Made by a program: the position numbers and the translations under genes. From Epiperipatus broadwayi (taxonomy: Eukaryota > Onychophora > Udeonychophora > Euonychophora > Peripatidae), in contig JAQFVV010012402.1 of the NCBI GenBank assembly GCA_028023455.1, positions 10,830,292 to 10,894,291 on the forward strand: a stretch of 64,000 nucleotides of DNA, given 5' to 3'. Positions 22,650 to 34,745 of the stretch are shown in pieces (the stretch's first letter is position 1; every line of letters begins with the position of its first letter). The notes below the pieces were generated by a model. It was given only the letters and a program-made list of their open reading frames with translations. It was not told the DNA's origin and did no database searches.

Positions 22650-22956
22650 ATTAAGAGCATGCTAATGAGCTCTAAACAAGCTTTTTTTTATTTATGATAA
22701 ATACTATTACAAGAGAAGGCATTCAAATCATTTTTATCTTGGATTGTCCCCATCCCCAGACCGGTTTTGACCTATGGTCTCTTCAGTGAGGAGTTGGGAC
22801 ATTAGATTCAAAAAACCAACTCAAGCAAAGCAGTTATCTAAAAGTTAATTGTTAGAAGAAGATCTAAAACTTTTAGACATCTACATGTCTTTAAAGTCAA
22901 CATTTATCATAAATAAAAAAAAAAGCTTGTTTAGAGCTCATTAGCATGCTCTTAAT
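22650..22956. repeat. Young terminal-inverted-repeat element with an internal hammerhead-like core
   Basis: The left arm 22650-22702 and right arm 22902-22956 are inverted copies that differ only in the length of one A/T homopolymer; shared parts include AAGAGCATGCTAATGAGCTC. The ~200-base interior has no open frame but holds an HHR-like motif on the minus strand (22753-22792). Near-identical arms suggest recent insertion or arm homogenisation. The flanks are TA-rich, so any target duplication is hidden. Confidence 0.75.
22753..22792 (-). ncRNA. Hammerhead-like motif with a core substitution
   Basis: Minus strand: TCCTCA - CTGAAGA - GACC/ATA/GGTC (perfect 4-bp stem II) - AAAAC - CG - GTC - TGGGGA. 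Stem I is 6 bp with one G-T. Helix III is the palindrome ACCGGT. The expected GAAA is AAAA, so the invariant G12 is lost and self-cleavage is probably abolished. Stem I is the same as in the 9.2 and 42.0 kb units, while stem II and helix III differ but still pair. Confidence 0.55.
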
Positions 22957-22989
22957 TTTATATATTTGTAAGTGCAAGTTATATATAAG

Positions 22990-24130
22990 TCATGTTACAT
23001 CTGACTTTTTATTATATATATATTATAACCTTTAGTTTTGGCAAAAACTAATTTTATATTTTGTTTGTGGCCTTTTTGTGCGGTTTTTGGTTTGGTGTTT
23101 GCTTGTGGGTCCGTTTTGGCCGGTTTGTGTGTTGTGTTTGGGTTTTGTGTGTTTATACGCTTATTTATATAAAGTTTAGCAGTTTTAAAGCGAATTGCAA
23201 GTTTTTTATTTAAATTGTTAAAGGATAAATTTTTAATTGTTTTTTGGTTTTTTGTTTTATCTATCATATTTTTTAAATCGTTATTCTTTTTTTTTAATTT
23301 TTTTTTAAAGCGGTTTTTTAGCGGTGGAAGCGGTATCGGGGGTGTCAATGGCGTATTTTAAAAGTTTAAATTTTATATTTCGGTTGTTTCGTTTTAAACG
23401 TTTTAAAGTGTTTTGAAATGCGTAGTGTTTTTTTAAGTCTTAAGTGTTTAAACGGGTTTTTGGTTTATAAATTAATAATGTTGTTTAAGTTTGAAATATA
23501 TTATAGCTTTTTTTTTGGGTTGTATGTAGCGTTTGTGTTTGCATCGGTGGGCTTCGAAGCGTTCTTGTTGAGGCTCTGTAATTAAATTTCAAGTTAACGG
23601 CTTAAAAAATGCAGAAATTTTAAGCCTTAAAAGGACTGGGTGAATATTTATATATTTTTAAAAGTAGGGGTTTTTTCAGGTTCTCAATATCGAAACTCAT
23701 TACGTACAAATATCATGGAACACCGGGAATATCGAAACTAGCAGAAAAGTCAGGGTTAGTCAGAAAACTATAAGTGGGAAGTGTTTTGGCATAAAGTTTT
23801 AAAGTTAAATTCTATTGTCTGTTATAATAGTATTTTAAAGAAATAAAATTCGAAGTTTTTGCAGTAAAGTCGAGGTTTAAGCTGAGTTGGAAAGTATTGC
23901 GGGGGTTAAGTGTAAAAAGGTTGAGTCTAAGGTTAGTGGAAAATTTCTTCCTTGTTTTTATGGTATGTCCAATCAAATCAACTAGCCTCCAAATTGTTTT
24001 CTTTAATATTTTAATTAATTATTTGAATATACTTTAAACTATCTATGAGCTGTCCGCTTATTTTTATTTTTTTGTTTCTTGGCTTTTTTTTTAAAAATAA
24101 GTATCTTTTTATAAACTTCAAGAACGTCGG
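22990..24130. other. CpG-retaining, G/T-skewed segment
   Basis: This ~1.1 kb is visibly richer in CG dinucleotides (for example GTGCGG, GGTCCG, GGCCGG, AAGCGG, TTCGAAGCG) than the rest of the window, and its plus strand is dominated by G and T. An open frame of 117 codons runs at 22995-23348 on the minus strand. It is almost all Lys, Asn, Thr and Pro and shows no domain, so it is probably a by-product of the skew. Possible readings are an unmethylated promoter-like island, a transcribed segment, or an insert of foreign origin. No TSS motif or exon can be shown. Confidence 0.35.
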
Positions 24131-25570
24131 GTCTGTTTGGTTTATGCTTATGGAGCAATGGTTATTTTTTTTTTTTATTTACTAAATTTAAATATTATTA
24201 ATATTAAAGGGTTTTTATGTTATATTATATTATTTATTTATTTTATTTATGTGTTTTGGGAAATGGTGTTTTTTTTATGGGTGAGGGGTAGGTTGGTTAT
24301 TTATGGTAAAATATTGTTGTGTTTTTAATGTTCTGTTTTTCTTAGTCAACTGTTTGTTGTTGTAGATGTGGAGTTTTTATGAATTTTATTGGCATTTATA
24401 AATATGTGTTTTATCTATATTATTAGGAGAGAAATATTTCTTAATATTTTGTTTTTTTTTTAGTAAATGTGTTTTTTTCTATATTTTTTTTATAAAAGGT
24501 TAAAATTTTTTTTTTGTGTATAAAATTATTTTTATTATATTTTAATATATTTATATTATTATTTTATAATTAAAGATTTATATTATTTTAAATTAGTTTT
24601 AAAAAATGATAATATTATATATTTAGAATGTGATTGTTATTAGAATAGTTATAAGTTTCTATATTTGTATTTCTATTTTTATTTATTTTTATTTATTTTC
24701 TTAAATTATAAATGAAATAGTGAATAAATTTATTTGAAGTTATTGTAAATAAATTTGTTAATTTGTTTAAAAGTGTGTTGAGTTCATTATTTTCCAGTAT
24801 TTTGATCAGATGATTTGAAATAAAATAATATTTGCACAAATGATTGATTATATAGTAGAAATAGATGAGTTAAATTCTCTAAGATTAGTATTATTTATTA
24901 TTATTATTAAAATAAGTTAGGTGTATTTAAGTTTGTATAAACACATCATACTTATTTACATAATTTATTATTATTTTAAAATTAAAGAATGAGATTATTT
25001 AATTATATTTTAAGTTAAAGTTAGGAATTATTTTAGTATTATTAAGGATAATTTATTTCATTTAAAAGTCATAAGAATGTATAGATGTAGTGGTAGGATG
25101 ATAAGGTAGTGGAGTATTCTTATGCATTGAGAATATCTTGGGAGATATTGCTCAGTGTAAATTGTATTATTTGTAATATCAGTCTCATAATTTTAATATT
25201 AATTATTTAATTAAGTATGATAATATAAAAGTATATTAAAGATAGATATGCAAATTTTAATGAAGCATAATAATGTAACTGAGCTAGTTGTATTTTAAAC
25301 TATTTTATATATCAAGAAGTAAGGGTACAATATATAATTTAATTTTGTTGTGAGTAAATTGCTGCTAATACTTTATAATGCCATAATTTTATATAACAGC
25401 TGTTATATCAATATTTTATCTGTTATACATCTGTAAAATAAATTGTATACAGCTTAAATAGTAGGAGTTTTAATTTAAATAAATATTTAAGATGCTAAGG
25501 CTTTAAATATTTAATCAACTGGTAATGTCAACAATAAAATAATGTACTTTTAAATTTACAATGTTAATTT
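24131..25570. other. T-rich to AT-rich non-coding stretch
   Basis: The plus strand stays strongly T-biased to about 24600. The frame at 24137-24328 is a run of hydrophobic codons expected from T-rich DNA; I see no reason to call it a gene. Nothing else recognised. Confidence 0.45.
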
Positions 25571-25650
25571 AGTTGTAGTCTAACTGTTAAAATGTTTCAA
25601 AAAAAGCTTGTATTAATTTTAAAGTTCAGAAACCAGGTTCAAACCCTATA
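25571..25650 (+). repeat. tRNA-like sequence, probable SINE or tRNA pseudogene
   Basis: It has an A-box-like GTAGTCTAACTGTTAAAATG and a canonical B box AGGTTCAAACCCT about 50 bases later. The interior is AT-rich and the acceptor stem is unpaired, so this is not a functional tRNA. Confidence 0.45.
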
Positions 25651-27971
25651 TTTTGGTGATCTGGTACCTTAAAATTAAAGTTATAATCTGTTAATTTATT
25701 TTAATATTTAACACAGAATATTTTAATTAAATATTTTGAATTCACTTAATTAAAAAGAGTTTAAATAAAGCTAGTAATTAAAATTAGAATTTTAAAGTAG
25801 TGAATAAATGAATACTGCATAAATGAATAAAGATTATATTTAATTAATGTTACTTATTTTAAAATATTCTCAAAAACAGTTTTAAAATCTATTCTAAGAT
25901 ATTTATTTAAATTTAAAACAGCAATAAATAAAGGTATAAAATTGTATTAATTTAAATTTAAAACACTAATAAATAAAGGTATACAATTGCATTAATATTT
26001 GTTTTATTAAAAATGCAGTATAAATTTTAATTATATAATATTTTTATTTTTATCCTGATATAGTTTTTAATTGATTATTTTTGTTTGCAACCAGGAAATG
26101 TTTTAAATTAATTTCAATTGTCTAAAAAATTAATTTTTGTAAAATTGAATATTAATTAGATAATTTTTGATTAACAGCCTTCATCAGTGATAAATAAGTC
26201 AAGGATTCAAACTAATCAGGGAAAAAGATTTTGGTTAAAAGGTTAATAAACAGTCTGGTCAAATGGATATGACCAATACTATAAATAAGGTAAGACTGAC
26301 ACTTGACTTCATTCCTTCATTCTTCTTGTCCATTTTTTTTCATCACACATTTGTTTCACTTCAATTGTTTAATTTTAAGAGTCATATTTTAAACTTTAAA
26401 AGTGTAATTTTCTCTTTTTAAGCTCAGTATAATAGAGTAATTTAAAATTATCTTGACACAATTATCTAGATGGAAACACCAAAGGAACTGAAGTCTCTAT
26501 ATCTGTAAACCTAATCATAATATATTTTATTGTTACAATGTTTAGAATATTTTTTTAAAAGTTTATTGCATTGCAAAACTTTGAAAATTATTGTTGTTAC
26601 CATTATCATAACTTAAGAATAATTGTCAATTTTAAAGTCCAACTGAACATCTAGGTCGCAAGTAAAATTGCTGTGGAATATTTAATTATCTTATTGGCAA
26701 GAACATTACAGAAAATATTAATAATTTCTTGATATTTTCTTTAAAATATTCATTTGTGTAAAATTGTCTCAAACACATTTAACTGGGTAAATAGACTTTA
26801 AAATTCAAGATATGAACTGTATATTGATATGGCAAATATATTTTCAGATGTTTAACAATGATTTAAATCTACAAAAAAAGTTTAACTAATAATAATTTAT
26901 ATTTCAATAAAATAATTATTGTGATGTACTAATAAAGACATTTTATTATTTGAAAAACCTCAAGAAAACTTTATTAATTATAACTATTTCTGTTTTCTCC
27001 TCCTGAAAGAGAAAAAGAAACCATTTTCTCCAGGTGGGGTAATAAGGAAAATCAACTTACAACAAAATGTCAGTAAATAATATAAAAAATTTAAAATGTT
27101 TCATATTATAAAAATTTTGGAAATAAGAAATTTACCTTCAAAATGACATTATATTTAAATTTAAATAACTTTTCTACATGTAAAGATTCATAAATGCCTG
27201 CAATAATATTTAAACTTATAAGTTATTTTTTCCTTCTGTGTGTTACTACGGAGAATGCTGAGGTCACAAATATGAAATTGGAATTAAATATTTTCTCCTG
27301 ACAATATTTAATAATATTAATAAATGCTATTTATCAGAAGTACTTTATTATAAAATATTTGCATTATTATTACAAATTTGAATAATTTGTATAATGGATT
27401 AATTTAAAACCTGTGTTCAAAGCCTTAACATATATTTACTGCATTATCATCAACATTTATTATAATTAAAATTCATGAATGTATTTAATGAATGGTTATG
27501 AATTTATTCTATACTTGCTATCAGAACTATTTAAAATTTACAACATTGGATAATTATATTATACATTTTTGTATCTTAGTTATATTGTTTTATATAATGG
27601 ATATGTTTGCTGTCTACAAGATGTTGCCAAATTTCTATTTTAATGAACTTTGGCACCATATTGAATTTTTAAAAAACTGACTTGAGATATAATTTTCACA
27701 ATAACTTCAGTTGCCATAATGTTAAAGCAAAAATCTTTACATTGATAGAAACTAGAAAAACTATGGTAAACAATAAGGCTAAGACAAATCAAATAGTGAT
27801 TACCATTAAAAAAGTAAGGAAAAAAGAAATTTCAACATCCAAAATAATTATTACTTTATTGTTTATTCATAATTTCTAATTTACCATTTATTAAGTTTAA
27901 ATTACATTTCCATTGATAATTTCTTTGTATTCATCACAAAATTATCTTTCAAACCATATGTAATACTTTTT
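25651..27971. other. AT-rich non-coding stretch
   Basis: No gene recognised. AAATTTAAAACA-TAATAAATAAAGGTAT phrases repeat near 25910 and 25960 (local duplication). A fragment GCCTTCATCAGTGA at 26178 recalls the hammerhead repeats but lacks the second half. Confidence 0.45.
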
Positions 27972-27980
27972 ACCTGAGAT

Positions 27981-28240
27981 TGAAAAAATGTAAAGACTGA
28001 AGTTTAGTTGTGCTGGACATATTGCTAGAAGAGATAATAATAGATGGACAATTGAAATCTTAAACTGGATTCCAAGAGATTTAAAAAACCCAGAAAGAGA
28101 CCACATGTGAGTTGGATGGATGGAATAAGAAAGTATGCAGGGATGATGTGGAGAAGAGAAGTTAAAGATAGAAGAAAATGGATTGAACTTGGAGAGACCT
28201 TCATCCTGCAGTGGATTGATAATGGTTGATGATGATGATG
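27981..28240 (+). mobile_element. 5'-truncated RTE-type LINE insertion with 9-bp target-site duplication
   Basis: The last ~78 codons of an RTE polymerase are readable with one frameshift near 28110. They include CAGHIARRDNNRWT, ILNWIPRDLKNPER, then in the next frame SWMDGIRKYAGMMWRR, DRRKWIELGETFILQW and IDNG-stop. Just after the stop (28225-28227) comes a GAT/ATG trinucleotide tail to 28240, as is typical of RTE elements. The insertion is flanked by ACCTGAGAT at 27972-27980 and again at 28241-28249, giving a clean target duplication. It is severely truncated at the 5' end and is non-autonomous. Confidence 0.85.
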
Positions 28241-28249
28241 ACCTGAGAT

Positions 28250-29062
28250 AATCCATACTGTCAGAATCTACAAAAATAATCACATAAGAATTCTTTATTT
28301 TTATTTTGTATCCCAAAAATTAACAAATCTCAAGACATCTATAAGAAAAAGATTCATTCTATTAAAAGATACAATGTAAATCATTTCCCGAAAGTGAATA
28401 TGCATTTGTCATCATAGAAATTGGCTTTTTGTCTATCCAAAACTAGAAATTAAATTAATGATAAAATGAGTTTTATCTCTTCATTTTATATTTTTTGTGT
28501 ACACCAGTGATGTTTATATTCTTTGAGTACACAAGTGATGTTATCTTATTATATTTATTGTCCCACAGAAGTATAATTTATTTGCATATAGCTGATTTTC
28601 TAGCTATAGACTTAAAAATAATGTGATACAAGATTTGGCAAAACTATTGATTCCACTGCATGAGTACCAAGGCATAGACATGAATCAGGATTTAATTTTT
28701 TGACTGCATATAATTCCATGTTATATACATAACCATTGTGGCTGTCACCACACATATCACTTGAAGCCTCTCCATTGGTTTTTAAGAATTTATATTTTCA
28801 CATGGTACTATGCCCAGTAAATTGTGTGATTTCTTATCAACTGAAACCTTTCATACATCTGATAATCAGTCTTAAAATTTACATTCCACTGCTCTATAAT
28901 ACCTTAATTATACATAGAAAAATTATTATTATATAAACACAAACATGCAAGTGCAAACATAAACAAATTAATACACATATATAAACACACAAATAAATTA
29001 TTAAACCTTTTGAGAATCATAGACTATAAAATAAGGTTGCCGCAAATTTGTATCAGAATCTC
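28250..29062. other. AT-rich non-coding stretch
   Basis: Nothing recognised. The end of this part (28860-29060) shows weak resemblance to the tandem units that follow. Confidence 0.45.
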
Positions 29063-29450
29063 AAAATTACATTGTACATAAACCACTACATTATATTGGA
29101 ATATAAGTACAACACACACTAACACAAATGCAAACATATTAATAATTATAATTTATACAAATAATAAAATATGAAAATAATAGAAAAATTTAAAATACTA
29201 TGCAAATAATAAAAATAATTTAAATTGAATACGTACTACCCCAAAATTACATTATACATAAACCACTATGTTATATTGAAATGCAAGTGTAATTTATATA
29301 TTACACACACTAATACAAATGCAAACACATTAATACATTATAATTACTCAAATAATAAAAAATTAAAATAACACTATGTTAAATAATAGAAAAATTTAAA
29401 ATAGCAAAAAAAAAATTAAAACTGAATACTTACAATATTACATTTTTATC
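29063..29450. repeat. Tandem duplication, unit ~180-205 bp
   Basis: Two head-to-tail copies start with AAAATTACATTNTACATAAA at 29063 and 29243. Both continue with CACACTAA-ACAAATGCAAACA and AATAGAAAAATTTAAAATA. The second copy has an extra ~20-base AT segment. Confidence 0.7.
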
Positions 29451-32400
29451 AGGATGAAGACCTTGAATCATCAAGACATTATCAATTCATTTTACTTCAG
29501 AGCTTTCCAAAAAGAAAATTGTGCCTTTGTCTTCTTTGTGCAATCTAGTAAACTGAGCAGAAATGAAAAAAGAATTAAATGAACCTAGCTAAGAAAAATA
29601 TTAATAAAAAATCTAAATTTTGTCTGATTTTAATATACAATATGCCATTTTAAAAAGAAATTCAAATAGCAATGAATGCTGGGATTTCTCTTGATATCAT
29701 GCTTCCTAGTTTTCATGAAACTTTAAAAAGAAAACAAAAATTTCAAAGAATCAGCTGCTGCTAGCAGCTATTATGCTGCAACCACTCAAGAAGGAAGCAG
29801 AAAAACATTATTTATTTATGTGATGGTAAAAGATTGAATTTATTTGAATTATTTTTTATACTATGATTAATTATGTGCATATTATTTTCATGTTACATGC
29901 TATATATTTTAAAATAGAGGTTAAAGTTCTCCGAATAATACTTTATCATATTTACATATTTTAAAAATACTATGTCTCCTTTTTTTAAATATGAATAATT
30001 TATTTATGAAGATATATTGTCATGATGTAAAATGAATAAGTAGATGTATATTTCTATGATTTATTTTATAATTATTTATTACCTAATGTTACTAGAGCCA
30101 TATTTGGCATTATTATTTAACATTTTTTCATATTTGTTAGTTGTTATATTTTTATTAGATAGTATATATGTTTTCTCTCTATTTAGGAATGCTTATATAC
30201 GCAAGTATATTTAGAGGTAAGTGTTCTCTACTTTATTATTTTGCTAGCTTATTTTCTCAAGAACTAGTAGAATTAGACTCTCTTATTATTTGTCTTGCTA
30301 AGCATTTATATGCTCATAGTTTATATTTTTAGAGATTGTAGCTTAAATACTATTTTAATGCAATTCCTATTAAGTATGTTGTCTGTGATGTGCATTCTCA
30401 TTAGTTTTCCTGACTAATGACAAAGTCCTAGATCCTTTATTAGCCCTTAAGAATAGATGTGTCTTATGTGCTATGCCATTATATTTTCACTTTGCTTTAT
30501 TTTCTATTATTGAAGATGGATTTTGTTTGTAGTTTGAAATATGAATAATACAACATGTGTAAGATTTTACCATGGCTTTATCTGGAATTTTTTAGTAGTT
30601 CTATCAAGATGTTGAGGACCTCTATCTTACCTCTCTAGCATTCTTGGTTGGCTTAAATGTGAATATTACATTGTAAATGTGTAAGTCCTACATTTGAGCA
30701 TTACTAATTAACAGGATTGAGTATGAGAAATAATTAATTTAAAATAATTTAAAGTTTATTTTAGACATAAATTGGCAATATCACTGGATTGGTAAGCTAA
30801 TATTATTATTATTGAGTATGCTAAATATTCACCAAAGGGATATTGCTTATATGAAGGTTATTATCATTATATAAATGAATTGATAAATGAGAACTTTGGA
30901 CTAAATAAACAATAGAAAATTACTATAATATTGCTGGATTCATTTTGCTTATTCCAATGGAATTTATTTTAGTGAAACATAATGCAATTTTTTATTTAAA
31001 TCCTTCTGTTATACATTTTTGAAGAAATGATATTGTAAAACTTTTGGCTTTGTAGATTCAAATATGGATTATTTGTAATTATATTTTATCTTTCTGCAAA
31101 TAAATATTTGTTATTATTTAAAAAAATTTTCATAATTGTTTCTTCACATCATTCCACTTATCAAACAGAAATAATTCCACATTAATTAAAATGTAAATGT
31201 TTATAAAATATTATACAATTATTTTAAGAGTATTTGTTAAAAGAGTACATGACATTTAAATTAATAAGAGTCATTTTATTGAATTATTTAACTATTAGTC
31301 TTACATCTAAGAAAAATATATTTGCTTAATAAAGTACTATAATTTGTTTGTCAACTTGGATCACTTTAATTTGGTTTTCTTATTTCAAATCACTGTGCAT
31401 ATTTATTCTAAAGTTAGTTTCATATTTGGAGATCATATTTATTATTTTAAGATTTAATTTTACAAAAACCTAGGTTATATTTAAAAGGTGTTTAATTAGA
31501 TTTATTCTAAGATGTTGAGAATGGCTACAAAATTCCTATCCATTCTTAATATCTGAGTGTAATTCTAGATTATTCTTTATCTTATTCTAAAATTAAAAGG
31601 TCATGTTATATTTAATTCAAGTTAATAATATATTGTTATTGTCATAATTATGATAAGATATTAGCTTAGGGAAAGTTTATGTTTTATTTGTTTTATTAAC
31701 TAGGATTGCATTCAACATTGAATAAATTGATTATTTTATTTTAATATTACAATTGTACATTCAAAAATGGATCTTAAGTGGCATATATTTAAAAAAAAAA
31801 CATTTTAAATTATAAAAATTAAATAATGTTTTTATCTGATCAAATCAATGAGGTGCTTAGGAGGTATTTAGAAAATGGATTTTAAAAAAATGTACTTGTT
31901 TTAAATCTTTGTAGAGGAAAGAAATTTAAATGTAAAACTTAGTATATGTTTACAATATCAAAATTCTTTTACTCATGCTAGAGTGAATAGTGATTTCTCC
32001 TCCTTTTCATTTATTAATATAATATTTTGTATTTTACTATATTTCATTATAATGTTTCTGCAATATATCTTTGTATTGTAGCATATGTTATAAATCCACT
32101 GAGCATAGCTTTATCAAATATTAGCTATCAAGAGATGTTTTAACTTGTACTTTGTGCAGCATGTCTCTCTCACCCTCTTTCTTTAGATTACAAAAATGAC
32201 TTGCCCAATAATTTGGTTATCAATCAGCAAAAGGGTTTGCACCAATCATCTAGGTTTTAAGCATTGTTGTCTGATTTTTTGCCTTATTGGCTCACTTTCT
32301 TTACAGATTACAATATGTAATGTGTTCATAAGAATTAGTCTGCCAAAAATAATTACGAACTAGACATTTCAATAAAACTTTCAAATTACTATTCATGCTA

Positions 32401-32470
32401 ATAACATTATTGAAAAAAAAAATCAGAACACTAAAATATGCAGTGATGAAATGAACATCTTTTATCTTTT
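29451..32470. other. AT-rich non-coding stretch
   Basis: No gene, RNA or repeat family recognised in about 3 kb. Confidence 0.45.
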
Positions 32471-32515
32471 AATTACTTAAATGCAAATAAGTCAATTATG
32501 ATGTTTTTTATAAAC

Positions 32516-32658
32516 AATAATATTTAAACAGCATTAAACTGTTGCACATGCGCATTGGATTTTTAAATATAAAATGAATGAATTGTTAGTATTCATTCAT
32601 TTTATATTTAAAAATCCAAAGCGCATGTGCAACAGTTTAATGCTGTTTAAATATTATT
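32516..32658. repeat. Near-perfect palindrome, 143 bp (hairpin element)
   Basis: The left arm (AATAATATTTAAACAGC...) and right arm are reverse complements over about 65 bases with a single clear mismatch (GCGCATTGG versus GCGCTTTGG). Only a short loop lies between them. It includes the CpG-containing core ACATGCGC. A 14-base direct repeat ATTACTTAAATGCA lies at 32472-32485 and 32656-32669. It would extrude a cruciform readily. Likely a hairpin MITE. Confidence 0.75.
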
Positions 32659-33404
32659 ACTTAAATGCACTAAAAGAAAATATTTAAAAAGCTGCAATAA
32701 TCTAAAACTCCAGAAAAATAACAAAGCAGCTATAAAGATCATAATGTTGCTTTCATGATTAAACCTCCAGGAATTGAGTAAAGCTGAGAACCCATCTCAG
32801 AATTCCTGAAGCACCATAGATAGTTATCAAAAATCGTAGAAGAAATATTGAGTTTTTTGACTAGTTTTATTGATCCAACAAAAATGTGGTATTGTTAAAT
32901 TCTACATGTACCAAGGAAGTGTCTTCTATCAGATTTCAATGTATAAAATAATATAAACAAATGATTACTTAATTTTTAAAATGTTTTCAGTGTAGTTATT
33001 ATATCCCAAACTTTACAATTTATATCAATTATTTTTTTTGTTGTTGCTATAGTTCGATCCTTCTTTTTAAATACAAAAACCCAAGTATTTCGTAATCTGA
33101 TGCAATAGTAAACTTTTCTACCTTAGTCAAATTATTAAGCCCTTTAATTTCAAGTAGTAATAGTAAGACAAATTTTATTAATTATTTAATGTGAGTGTTT
33201 AATATATGTTATAATGCTTTCATTTTTTTAAATTTAATTATTTGATCTTTTTAATAAGAGGAGAGTAACAATACTAACTTAAATTGTGGAGTTAAGTTGA
33301 GATTATCGAAATAAATTCTTTCATTCTATATCATTTCGAACTGTTTTATAATTTTTTAGTGATTTGAATAAAACTAATTTTATTATATCAATTACATCTT
33401 TGTT

Positions 33405-33475
33405 TTATTAATAATTTTTTTAGTCATTCATTAATCTCTAGTCTAATGAATGATTAATAAAAATTATTAATATAC
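33405..33475. repeat. Short palindrome
   Basis: ATTAATAATTTTT and TCATTCATTAAT on the left are mirrored as reverse complement on the right around CTCTAG near 33440. The right half recurs at about 61577-61606 beside another shared segment. Confidence 0.55.
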
Positions 33476-33545
33476 TTCCATTAAATGGTGTCATAGTTGT
33501 GAGGGCAGCAAGTTTGACACTTATCAATTAAACTGTAGTAGTTTG

Positions 33546-33574
33546 ATATATATATATATATATCTTTATCATTA

Positions 33575-33616
<42 letters not shown>

Positions 33617-33629
33617 TAATGATAAAGAT
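33546..33629. repeat. TA microsatellite framed by an inverted repeat
   Basis: ATCTTTATCATTATTTAATA precedes a long TA run, and its exact reverse complement follows it, making an ~84-base hairpin with a TA centre. Confidence 0.7.
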
Positions 33630-33689
33630 GTGTATAAGAGACTGTAGTCTGGTCAATTGATGAGTGCTGATTCAGCATGAAATGTGCAT

Positions 33690-33850
33690 CTTGGGGATCA
33701 TACACTTTTTCAGATCTTTGGTCACATGTTTTTGATCATATCCCTCTACAAAGTGTTAAAAGTGAATAGATAGATATCAGTCCCTATTTTGCATGAGAAA
33801 AGTACAATGAAAATTACAGTGTACAAATATTACATCTCTGATTTCTCTTT
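33690..33850. repeat. Dispersed repeat, copy 1 (second copy at 61455)
   Basis: Shared wording with 61455-61575 includes CTTTGGTCANATGTTT, GTTAAAAGTG-ATAGA and CAGT-CCTA-TTTG. Estimated identity is about 70 percent by eye. There is no coding capacity. Confidence 0.5.
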
Positions 33851-34230
33851 TCAACAATAGTGCAATCATTTATACCTGATTCTATCAATACAGGTTCTTA
33901 AATATCAAACTGTTGATTATGAAACGATTTGAAAAAAAAAATTAATCACACATCTCAACTGTTTTTTAATTATTGCATGCTATGTGAGCTTTGATCCATT
34001 ATAACAACAATAGCAACCCATTGCTTTTCCATAAATAAAATAGTCAAATATTTTTTTAGAAAGTCATGTGACATTCAATCACCAAAAGATATTCTGATTT
34101 TCAATCTGTAAACTTTTACATTTAAATCCATCTATCTATCACATAGTGGATCAATTTTGATGACAGAAAATTTAATTATTTAGTTAAAATCTCTGTCATC
34201 CATTTCTTTTTTGGATTAAATTTTAATTTA
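33851..34230. other. Non-coding stretch
   Basis: Nothing recognised. Confidence 0.45.
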
Positions 34231-34745
34231 ATCTTTTGGTCATATGATTTTTGTCTTTTATTTACAACCCAGACATTTTCTAGTTTTTTTTCAACCTGGC
34301 CATTTTCTAAATTTTAATATATTTGATATTTTGATTTTCTAAAGCTACTTGATTTTATTTTGATTGAACATAGTTCTAAAAAATTTGCATGTTTTTTGAC
34401 AGTGGCAGTAATTTCATCTTTTGGTCATGTGATTTTTGTTTTCTATTTTCAATCTAGACATTTAAAAATTTTTTCCAACCTAGTCATCTTCTAAATTTTA
34501 ATATATTCGATATTTTAATTTTCTTGGGGTATTTGATATTTTTTTTTGATTGAGCATAGTTATAAAATAAATTGCATGTTTACTTGATTGCAAAAGTAAT
34601 TTGATCTTTTGGCCACATGATTTTTGCTCTTTACTTTTAACTCAGTCATTTTTTAATTATTAATATGTTTGATATTTTGAATTCTAGAGGTTTTTTTTTT
34701 TTGATTGAGCATAATTCTAGAAAATTTCTCTATTTATTTTTTTAA
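34231..34745. repeat. Satellite-like tandem repeat, about three units of ~186 bp
   Basis: The phrase ATCTTTTGGTCATATGATTT recurs at 34231, 34416 and 34604 (steps of 185 and 188). Each unit also carries TTTTAAT-ATATTTGATATTTT and TTTTGATTGAGCATAGTT. The third unit is partial. The unit length is close to one nucleosome repeat. Confidence 0.75.

Noticed and set aside
24137-24328. Hydrophobic frame suggestive of a mitochondrial gene copy (NUMT)
   Set aside because: The T-rich strand gives Phe, Leu, Ile, Tyr codons by composition alone; no mitochondrial protein motif or tRNA neighbour was recognised.
26178-26192. GCCTTCATCAGTGA, a match to the hammerhead fold-back family
   Set aside because: Only the first third of the motif is present on the minus strand; no GAAAC or GTC follows. 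At best a tiny fragment.
27942-28316. 124-codon minus-strand frame over the RTE insertion
   Set aside because: It is antisense to readable RTE coding sequence and begins and ends in flanking DNA.
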